This document shows positions 6,723 to 10,693 of a stretch of DNA of 10,693 nt, piece after piece; within the stretch, counting starts at the first letter, position 1, and each line of letters starts with the position of its first letter. Under the pieces are notes generated by a model that worked only from the letters and a program-made list of their open reading frames with translations, was not told where the DNA came from and ran no database searches. This DNA comes from an uncultured Bacilli bacterium (GTDB lineage Bacteria > Bacillota_I > Bacilli_A > RF39 > UBA660), in assembly GCA_948999435.1 (NCBI GenBank), contig CARJCM010000046.1, forward strand, positions 1-10,693, in the 5' to 3' direction. A program made the position numbers and the translations under genes.

Positions 6723-7727
6723 ATGAAAAATATAGCTAATGTTAATATAGATAATTTAAAATTTAATATTTTAGACTTAAAAGAAAACTTTTCTTTTAAA
6801 AATTATATTTTGAATGTTAGTAATAATGCATTTGGTCATGGGATAAAACTTATTAAATATTTAAATGATGAATTTCAATATGTGTATACTAATAACTTTC
6901 AAGATGTTTTAAATATAAAAAAATATAATCATAAAATTAAAATTATTTATAGTGGTTCTATAACTGAAGATAATATTTATGATTTAGTTTTAAATGATGT
7001 AATTATGGTTATAAAAAGTAAAGACACTATGGATTATATCTTGAGTTTAAAAATTAAAGATAAATTTGAAATTATTTTTAGTATTGATAAATATGATTTT
7101 AATGGTTTTAGTTCTAAACATGAATTAAATGATATTTTGGAAGATATAAAAAAAGATATCCATATTAATATCTTAGGAGTTATGGCAAATATTCACGAAA
7201 AGGATTACCTTGATTTTAAATATATTACAGAGCCTTTAAAAAATTTAGAACTTGTTATCTTAAATAATGAGAATGATAAAAATAAAATTAAAGGCTCTAA
7301 TGCAATTCTTTTAGATAAATCTATATATGGTATTGATACATCTAAAAGGAAATTATTTGATAAAAATATTTCAAGCTTAAAACCTATTTTAGAAGTTAAT
7401 TCTTATGTTAGTAAAATAGTTAAATCAATAAATAAAAAGAAAGAAGTTTGGTATGCTGTTGTTCCACTTGGTTTAGTTGATGGCATTAATACTAATATTT
7501 CTAAAGTGTTTATTAATGATAAATTTTATTCTATTAAAGAAATTAATGATGAATATATAGTTGTTATTGTAGATAATTCTATCAATGTTAACGATATTGT
7601 TGAGATTTTTGGTCCTAATAATAGACTCGATTATTTTATTAAAGATAATATTTTTAATACTATTAATCATATTACTAGCATTATTTCAATTAATTATGAA
7701 AAAAGTTCTAAAAAGCTAAAGAGTTAA
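6723..7727 (+). CDS. degenerate alanine-racemase-fold protein, probable pseudoenzyme
   Basis: 334 aa against about 370-390 for alanine racemase. The fold can be followed throughout: NVNIDNLKFNI (6-16) matches the EINLDALKHNI start; NVSNNAFGHG (31-40) matches VKANAYGHG; SIDKYDFNGF (120-129) matches the DTGMGRLGF strand; SNAILLDKSIYGID (192-205) matches the NSA...RPGIxLYG region; VVPLGLVDGI (246-255) matches VPVGYADGY; VIVDNS (281-286) matches VCMDQ; FNTINHITSIISINY (311-325) matches the GTINYEI end. Catalytic parts are gone: the PLP lysine is Ser33, the arginine of DTGMxR is Asn127, and the segment with the catalytic Tyr (VSYGxTY) is deleted between residues 235 and 243. It therefore should not racemise alanine. 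The intact frame, promoter, AAGGGTGG ribosome site (6 nt before ATG) and terminator argue for a kept non-enzymatic role. A neofunctionalised or decaying paralogue is also possible. Confidence 0.7.
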   Translation: MKNIANVNIDNLKFNILDLKENFSFKNYILNVSNNAFGHGIKLIKYLNDEFQYVYTNNFQDVLNIKKYNHKIKIIYSGSITEDNIYDLVLNDVIMVIKSKDTMDYILSLKIKDKFEIIFSIDKYDFNGFSSKHELNDILEDIKKDIHINILGVMANIHEKDYLDFKYITEPLKNLELVILNNENDKNKIKGSNAILLDKSIYGIDTSKRKLFDKNISSLKPILEVNSYVSKIVKSINKKKEVWYAVVPLGLVDGINTNISKVFINDKFYSIKEINDEYIVVIVDNSINVNDIVEIFGPNNRLDYFIKDNIFNTINHITSIISINYEKSSKKLKS

Positions 7728-7729
7728 TA

Positions 7730-7764
7730 AAAAAGTATTAGATTATTTCCTTCTAATACTTTTT
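7730..7764. terminator. bidirectional terminator
   Basis: A perfect 12-bp stem, 7730-7741 paired with 7753-7764, around an 11-nt loop. The stem starts with five A and ends with five T, so it can serve both the alanine-racemase-like gene from the left and the XRE gene from the right. Confidence 0.8.
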
Positions 7765-7776
7765 AAATGTTAATAT

Positions 7777-7977
7777 CTATTTTTTTACATTATTTTTAAC
7801 TTCTTTTGCTATTTCTTCATCTGTTAATTTTAAAGCGATAACTAATTTTGCAAAAGTTTCAATTAATGGTGAACTTAAGTCATTTTCTATTCTAAAAATT
7901 GTCTTTCTATCAAGATTTGTTAATTTTTCTAATTCTTCTTGGGATATTCCAAGTCTTTCCCTGTATTTCTTTAACAT
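7777..7977 (-). CDS. small XRE-family transcriptional regulator
   Basis: 66 aa from ATG 7977, little more than one helix-turn-helix: LKKYRERLGISQEELEKLTN (2-21), then LDRKTIFRIENDLSSPLIET (22-41), then LIALKLTDEEIAKE-like final helices. This is the compact Cro/CI-type fold seen in mobile-element and autoregulated repressors. The frame is open further to a TTG at 8004, but GAGGTG lies 5 nt before ATG 7977, and the longer version would translate the operator region; I chose the ATG. It is divergent from a 44-aa gene, and two matching palindromes lie between them (8000-8036), so it very likely represses both promoters. Confidence 0.85.
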   Translation of the reverse strand: MLKKYRERLGISQEELEKLTNLDRKTIFRIENDLSSPLIETFAKLVIALKLTDEEIAKEVKNNVKK

Positions 7978-7994
7978 ATTTACACCTCGTATAA

Positions 7995-8003
7995 ATTGTA
8001 GCA
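7995..8003 (-). promoter_or_regulatory. extended -10 of the XRE gene
   Basis: Minus-strand TGC followed by TACAAT (8000-7995). No good -35 is present. The right palindrome half overlaps it, as in autorepression. Confidence 0.5.
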
Positions 8004-8036
8004 AGTTTGCCTCACTGATACATTGGCAAGTATGCC
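8000..8036. promoter_or_regulatory. twin operator-like palindromes between XRE and the 44-aa gene
   Basis: AGCAAGTTTGCC (8000-8011) and GGCAAGTATGCC (8025-8036) agree at 10 of 12 positions and each is a near-palindrome of GGCA/TGCC half sites. They start 25 bp apart. One covers the XRE -10 and the other the -35 of the 44-aa gene, the expected layout for a small repressor controlling a divergent pair. Confidence 0.6.
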
Positions 8037-8052
8037 CTATTCGTGCTATATT
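8023..8052 (+). promoter_or_regulatory. promoter of the 44-aa gene
   Basis: TTGGCA (8023-8028), 18-nt spacer ending in TGC, then TATATT (8047-8052). The -35 lies within the left part of the second palindrome. Confidence 0.5.
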
Positions 8053-8076
8053 ATTTATGTTAACGAAGGGATAAAT

Positions 8077-8211
8077 ATGGAAGTAAATATTTTAAAAATT
8101 GCAAATAATAATACTATTATTATAATAAATGATAAACTTTTTGTATCTGAATCACAAAAGCTAAAATACACCGAAAATGTTAAGCTTATAGCATTTAAAA
8201 ATGAGAGTTAA
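8077..8211 (+). CDS. 44-aa small protein divergent from the XRE regulator
   Basis: ATG 8077 is preceded by AAGGG at 6 nt, downstream of a promoter. A longer frame from TTG 8023 would start in the -35 region and is unlikely. The product MEVNILKIANNNTIIIINDK... has an Asn spacer and a short beta-prone IIIIN core (residues about 13-17), then a charged tail (LFVSESQKLKYTENVKLIAF). It is not clearly a membrane peptide. It may be a tiny beta-barrel-like or DNA-mimic protein, but no family is recognised. It shares operators with the XRE gene and has its own terminator, so it looks like a real regulated unit. Confidence 0.55.
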   Translation: MEVNILKIANNNTIIIINDKLFVSESQKLKYTENVKLIAFKNES

Positions 8212-8224
8212 CAACTCTTTTTTA
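8204..8224 (+). terminator. terminator of the 44-aa gene
   Basis: AGAGTT (8204-8209) pairs with AACTCT (8213-8218) over a 3-nt loop, followed by a T-run. The stem overlaps the stop codon. Short but well formed. Confidence 0.5.
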
Positions 8225-8243
8225 GTGAAATACTTTTTTATAC

Positions 8244-8273
8244 AAAAAAAAGTTTATGGAAGTTCCATAAACT
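8244..8273 (-). terminator. terminator of the (former) tRNA-Lys gene
   Basis: Minus-strand hairpin: 8273-8264 pairs perfectly with 8260-8251 (10 bp, 3-nt loop), followed by eight T (8251-8244). It begins 13 nt after the CCA end of the tRNA fragment, exactly where a tRNA terminator belongs, so this side of the junction is probably the original chromosome. Confidence 0.75.
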
Positions 8274-8286
8274 CTTGATTTCTAAA

Positions 8287-8336
8287 TGGTGGCTCGCGAG
8301 AGATTCGAACTCTCGACCCTTTGATTAAAAGTCAAA
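8287..8336 (-). other. attachment site: 3' fragment of tRNA-Lys(UUU)
   Basis: The minus strand gives a clean tRNA 3' part: anticodon stem TTTGA/TCAAA with loop CTTTTAA (anticodon TTT at 8329-8327), variable loop GGGTC, T-arm GAGAG-TTCGAAT-CTCTC, acceptor strand GCGAGCC, discriminator A and encoded CCA (8289-8287). The 5' acceptor strand (GGCTCGC expected) and the D-arm are missing upstream; the sequence there is AT-rich and unlike tRNA. Loss exactly at the anticodon arm is typical of the duplicated att left when a tyrosine integrase inserts into a tRNA 3' end. It is not a functional tRNA. Confidence 0.8.
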
Positions 8337-8355
8337 AGAGACGATTTTCATATAG

Positions 8356-8434
8356 TATTAAATACTATTAAATTTTACCAAAATACCGCATATTATTGTG
8401 ATATAAATATTAAATAATATTAAATGGTATTAAA
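8356..8434. repeat. five TATTAAA repeats on a 10-bp phase
   Basis: TATTAAA starts at 8356, 8366, 8408, 8418 and 8428: a pair and a triplet each with 10-bp steps, 42 bp (about four helical turns) between the groups. All face the same way and lie immediately inside the att site. This matches the arm-type or excisionase sites that flank tyrosine-integrase cores; an AT-rich coincidence is less likely given the phasing. Confidence 0.6.
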
Positions 8435-8444
8435 CAATATCTAA

Positions 8445-8525
8445 CTATATGCCACTTTTTATGCCACCTTTTTGGTAGGCACCCCTCCCCCTTATAAAAA
8501 AATTATAATTGGCAAGGTTACTCGC
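8445..8525 (-). pseudogene. possible decayed C-terminal tail of an integrase
   Basis: Reading left from 8525 the minus strand is open for 26 codons to TAG at 8447-8445 and ends in a Gly-rich peptide (AYQKGGIKSGI). Its upstream boundary is a stop codon, so no longer gene exists. An integrase usually ends about this far from its att, but no catalytic motif remains. The same stretch also contains a TGCCACC/GGTAGGCA hairpin (8462-8481) and a TATGCCAC direct repeat (8448, 8460), and may simply be non-coding attP DNA. Confidence 0.2.
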
Positions 8526-8609
8526 TTAATTAATTCTAGCAAATTTTTCATTTGAAATCAACCTTGATAATATTTACAAAGTTGGTATTTTAGTTAATTA
8601 TTTATTTAA

Positions 8610-8716
8610 TAGCTATTTTTAAGTATTTTAAAAGCCCTATTCGGGCTTTTTTTGATAGTTCTAGTGTAAATGTATTGTAAATCATTTTTACTTTCAAATT
8701 AGCTTAAAAATAGCTA
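8610..8716. repeat. 14-bp inverted repeat flanking a terminator
   Basis: TAGCTATTTTTAAG at 8610-8623 recurs as its exact reverse complement at 8703-8716. The copies are 79 bp apart and enclose the terminator at 8630-8653. Confidence 0.5.
8630..8653. terminator. GC-rich intrinsic terminator
   Basis: AAAAGCCC (8630-8637), 5-nt loop, GGGCTTTT (8643-8650), with T continuing to 8653. The long T-run is on the plus strand, but four T also follow on the minus side, so it can end the minus-strand zinc-ribbon operon about 100 nt upstream. Confidence 0.7.
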
Positions 8717-8747
8717 AAATGTTGTATAGACTTTTTTTTGATACATA

Positions 8748-9941
8748 CTAATTAATGTATATATCGAAGTACATATAGCCATATGAGTAATAAACACTTG
8801 ATGTAAACATACTATTAAGTGAAATATCATATTTATCATTTTTTAAAGAATAAGAATTTTTATTTTCATCATTTTTATCAATTACATTATTCCCTATTAA
8901 ATCTCTATAGTCAATCAATGCAGAGATTCTTGAATTATAATCTTCTGAAGTATTTAAATTATGTAGATTTTCGCTTAGTTCTTCTTCATTTTTGTTTCCT
9001 AAAATATACATAATTGCTAAAAGCATAGCTCTACAATCATAAATATCCTCAACATCCATACTATCATTAGCATAACTATAATCATTTTTTATTGAACCCC
9101 AAAAAAATATGCGTTCTATTTCTTTAGTTTCTCTATCATAATATAACGATAACTCTCCACCTGCTGCTTTAAATTTTACCTCATACCTTTTTAAATCAGT
9201 TGTATCGGTTTCTTCTTCAGAACTTAGAATATAAAAATTTGAGCTACCTAATTCTTTTTCTGAAATATCATATATTACTTTCCTTGACCAATTATTAGTT
9301 ACTGTTTCTATTGTGTTCTCAAAACCTTCTGCTTTATTCTCAATTTCATACAAATCAGCTTTATCTGAGTTTATATTCCAATAATAGTCTTTATATTTTT
9401 TAGCAATTGAAATGTCTTTACTTGTTTCTAAATATAAGCATTCATCCTCAATTATCATATAATTTTCTGAATATGAAGATTTTACTATTATATCCCTACC
9501 TTTTTTATAATATTTCAGTTTTTCTTTTTCTATTTCAAAGTCGTCATTGTCATTGTATTCTATAATATACTTAATTGATAATGGCGATATTTTATAAATA
9601 TGCTTTGTTTTAGTTCCATTATAATAAGAATAACTAATATATGTTCCACAATACTTAAAAGGTATCTTAACAATAAAAAATATGGTTATCCCTATCAAAA
9701 ACAATACAAATACTATTGATAGAAATAATATTTTGATATTCTTTCCTTTTCCTAAATTAATTTTATTCTTTAAATTTTCGGTAATAGTGGCTACACCTTT
9801 TTTTAGATTATCTTTTTCTACATTTTTACAATGTTGGCATTCTTCTCCTTCATTATATTGCTTTCCACACTTGATACAAGTATGTAAATTTCTTTTCTCC
9901 AATAACTCTTTATTATCAAGATTTTTATTTTCTAAATCCAT
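8748..9941 (-). CDS. zinc-ribbon, single-pass membrane protein with extracytoplasmic domain
   Basis: 397 aa. The N-terminus carries a zinc ribbon with C22xxC25 and C35xxC38 (TCIKCGKQYN...ECQHC). A basic linker (about 43-69) is followed by one strong transmembrane helix (about 70-92, ILFLSIVFVLFLIGITIFFIV). The remaining 300 residues (Tyr-, Asp-, Glu- and Asn-rich, mostly beta strands then helices) would lie outside if the zinc ribbon is cytoplasmic. I do not recognise the outer domain. AGAGGAG 9 nt before ATG 9941 supports the start. It is 44 nt downstream of another zinc-ribbon membrane gene with a nearly identical ribosome site, so the two form an operon. The stop is TAG, the only one in the window. 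The role is probably sensing or envelope-related; no enzyme signature is visible. Confidence 0.7.
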   Translation of the reverse strand: MDLENKNLDNKELLEKRNLHTCIKCGKQYNEGEECQHCKNVEKDNLKKGVATITENLKNKINLGKGKNIKILFLSIVFVLFLIGITIFFIVKIPFKYCGTYISYSYYNGTKTKHIYKISPLSIKYIIEYNDNDDFEIEKEKLKYYKKGRDIIVKSSYSENYMIIEDECLYLETSKDISIAKKYKDYYWNINSDKADLYEIENKAEGFENTIETVTNNWSRKVIYDISEKELGSSNFYILSSEEETDTTDLKRYEVKFKAAGGELSLYYDRETKEIERIFFWGSIKNDYSYANDSMDVEDIYDCRAMLLAIMYILGNKNEEELSENLHNLNTSEDYNSRISALIDYRDLIGNNVIDKNDENKNSYSLKNDKYDISLNSMFTSSVYYSYGYMYFDIYIN

Positions 9942-9985
9942 AACTTCTAACTCCTCTACTATTTTTATTTCTTAGATTTCTTTAA

Positions 9986-10303
9986 TTATAATAAAAAAAG
10001 TCCAAACAATTGAATTACTTTTACAACTAATTCTATAGCATTACAAATAATTCCTATGATAGCCAATTTTACATTTTTATCATTTGATTTGGATAATCCA
10101 ACTATTGAGATAACTAAACCTGTTAAAGAAATTAAACCAAAAAAATCAAGAAAAAATGATATAAAGCCTATAATCATGCCTATTAAGCCTAAAGATGTTT
10201 TTGAACTGTTTATGCTTTCAATATTTTCGTATCCACAGTTTGGACAAACTTTGGCTGTATCACTTATTTCTTTTCCACATTCTTTGCACTTTATCAACAA
10301 CAT
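9986..10303 (-). CDS. zinc-ribbon, two-helix membrane protein
   Basis: 105 aa. An N-terminal zinc ribbon, CKECGKEISDTAKVCPNCG (C6, C9, C20, C23), is of the 'zinc-ribbon' type common in Bacillota membrane proteins. After a Ser/Asn linker come two hydrophobic segments (about 37-70 and 80-105), the first probably a hairpin (IGMIIGFISFFLDFFGLISLTGLVISIVGL). This layout resembles DUF4190-like small membrane proteins. Cytoplasmic ribbon and membrane hairpin suggest a scaffold or a partner of the 397-aa protein. AGAGGAG 10 nt before ATG 10303 and the promoter at 10334-10342 support the start. First gene of the operon. Confidence 0.75.
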   Translation of the reverse strand: MLLIKCKECGKEISDTAKVCPNCGYENIESINSSKTSLGLIGMIIGFISFFLDFFGLISLTGLVISIVGLSKSNDKNVKLAIIGIICNAIELVVKVIQLFGLFLL

Positions 10304-10333
10304 ATAACTTTTTCTCCTCTCTATTATATGACT

Positions 10334-10342
10334 AGTATATCA
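10334..10342 (-). promoter_or_regulatory. extended -10 promoter of the zinc-ribbon operon
   Basis: Minus-strand TGA followed by TATACT (10339-10334). The -35 is poor (best about 3 of 6), so the TGn extension probably carries it. The element is identical to that of the GNAT operon (TGATATACT). Confidence 0.55.
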
Positions 10343-10409
10343 TATTTCTTCATTAATTACCATTATATTTAGAACTTTTATATAAATATAATCAATGGTT
10401 TTTAACTTT

Positions 10410-10434
10410 TATGTATAGAATAATTATATACATA
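10410..10434. promoter_or_regulatory. palindrome upstream of the XRE gene
   Basis: TATGTATA (10410-10417) and TATACATA (10427-10434) are exact inverted copies around a 9-bp spacer, 17 bp centre to centre, ending 20 bp before the gene start. It is a plausible autoregulatory operator, but AT-rich palindromes are common in this DNA. Confidence 0.4.
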
Positions 10435-10453
10435 TAGTAATGGAGGATAAGAT

Positions 10454-10693
10454 ATGATAACGAATGAAGAATTAGATAATATTTTTTCTATGATTTCTTG
10501 TAACGTAAAATATTATCGTATTCATAATAATTCAAAATATGCTGATAAATTTGGAAGAATTAGTCAAGAAAAATTAGCTGAACTATGTAACGTTTCACAA
10601 TCTCTAATAGCTAATATTGAAAGTTTAAAAGTTAAACAAACTTTTTCAATAACAGTAATTGCTAGTATAAGTAAAGTACTAAATATTCCTTTT
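10454..10693 (+). CDS. XRE-family transcriptional regulator, C-terminus beyond the window
   Basis: The first 80 codons are visible. GGAGG 7 nt before ATG 10454 fixes the start. An N-terminal helix (MITNEELDNIFSMIS) is followed by a helix-turn-helix domain of XRE type: VKYYRIHNNSKYADKFGRISQ (18-38) then LAELCNVSQSLIANIESLK (41-59), where ISQEKLAELCNVSQS is the recognition part, and a final FSITVIASISKVLNIPF helix of the fold. It is divergent from the zinc-ribbon operon across about 150 bp that contains a palindrome, so it may control both. A longer C-terminal domain cannot be excluded. Confidence 0.8.
   Translation, partial: MITNEELDNIFSMISCNVKYYRIHNNSKYADKFGRISQEKLAELCNVSQSLIANIESLKVKQTFSITVIASISKVLNIPF

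Larger units (their letters stand above)
8482..8747. other. gene-free stretch at the element end
   Basis: No open frame with a ribosome site is visible on either strand from the tRNA fragment to 8747. Besides the phased repeats and hairpin described separately, this part holds only a terminator (8630-8653) and a 14-bp inverted repeat around it. Confidence 0.6.
8337..10693. mobile_element. end of an integrated element, continuing beyond the window
   Basis: The tRNA fragment is followed by its own terminator on the left, so foreign DNA should start on the right, where the tRNA 5' half has been replaced. This side holds phased repeats, a possible integrase tail, inverted repeats, zinc-ribbon membrane genes and an XRE regulator, an accessory-type set. 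No integrase, relaxase or phage structural gene is in the window, so the element type is unknown. Confidence 0.5.

Noticed and set aside
7473..7670. Minus-strand 65-aa frame within the alanine-racemase-like gene.
   Set aside because: It is nested in a frame with clear protein homology, with no ribosome site.
7978..8004. N-terminal extension of the XRE gene to TTG 8004.
   Set aside because: GAGGTG lies just before ATG 7977, and the extension crosses the -10 and operator region.
8023..8211. A 62-aa reading of the small gene from TTG 8023.
   Set aside because: That start would lie in the promoter's -35 and operator. ATG 8077 has a ribosome site at the right distance.
8287..8336. An intact tRNA-Lys gene.
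   Set aside because: The 5' acceptor strand and D-arm are not found in the upstream 40 nt, so only the 3' fragment is present.
8356..8434. CRISPR array or plasmid iterons.
   Set aside because: The repeats are only 7 bp with 3-bp gaps, there are no spacers, and no rep or cas genes are near.
8819..10307. Plus-strand frames opposite the zinc-ribbon operon.
   Set aside because: They follow the reverse of long real genes and lack start signals; hydrophobic runs come from AT-rich codons read backwards.
434..10693. Mycoplasma-type genetic code (TGA as Trp).
   Set aside because: Trp is TGG at the positions checked, and genes read cleanly under the standard bacterial code.

Overview
The window looks like a very AT-rich, low-GC Gram-positive genome (Bacillota; probably one of the uncultured Bacilli lineages near the Mollicutes/Erysipelotrichia). 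The grounds are the base composition, AGGAGG-type ribosome sites before most genes, near-consensus sigma-A promoters often with an extended TGn -10, and standard code 11 (TGG is the Trp codon where checked; the stops are nearly all TAA, one TAG, no TGA). The lineage is inferred from composition and gene style only.

Left part (1-3925). A small membrane-anchored protein runs off the left edge on the minus strand. Next comes a tight minus-strand operon: a GNAT acetyltransferase, a 396-aa coiled-coil protein with C-terminal membrane segments, and a 12-helix MFS-like transporter. The genes are 1 nt apart or overlapping, and the operon ends in an AT-rich hairpin. Divergent from it is a solitary CdiA-CT-like PD-(D/E)XK nuclease. 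Its last codons are built from the intrinsic terminator of the next, convergent operon.

Centre (3880-6616). A minus-strand housekeeping operon runs enolase (eno), an unrecognised 178-aa protein, then DeoD-type purine nucleoside phosphorylase (deoD). It has an extended -10 promoter at the eno end and a GC-rich terminator after deoD. The 178-aa gene has its Shine-Dalgarno buried in a 13-bp stem, which suggests translational control.

Right of centre (6674-8224). Divergent from eno is a full-length alanine-racemase-fold protein that has lost the PLP lysine and the catalytic tyrosine segment, so it is probably a pseudoenzyme. After a bidirectional terminator comes a compact divergent pair: a 66-aa XRE regulator and a 44-aa unknown protein. 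Two near-identical operator-like palindromes sit over their promoters.

Right part (8244-10693). A 50-nt 3' fragment of a tRNA-Lys(UUU) gene, still followed by the tRNA terminator, marks an integration junction. To its right are five TATTAAA repeats on a 10-bp phase (candidate integrase arm or Xis sites), a possible decayed integrase tail, a two-gene operon of zinc-ribbon membrane proteins, and a divergent XRE regulator cut by the window edge. I read everything right of about 8337 as the end of an integrated element that continues beyond the window. The intact tRNA-Lys and any working integrase would lie outside.
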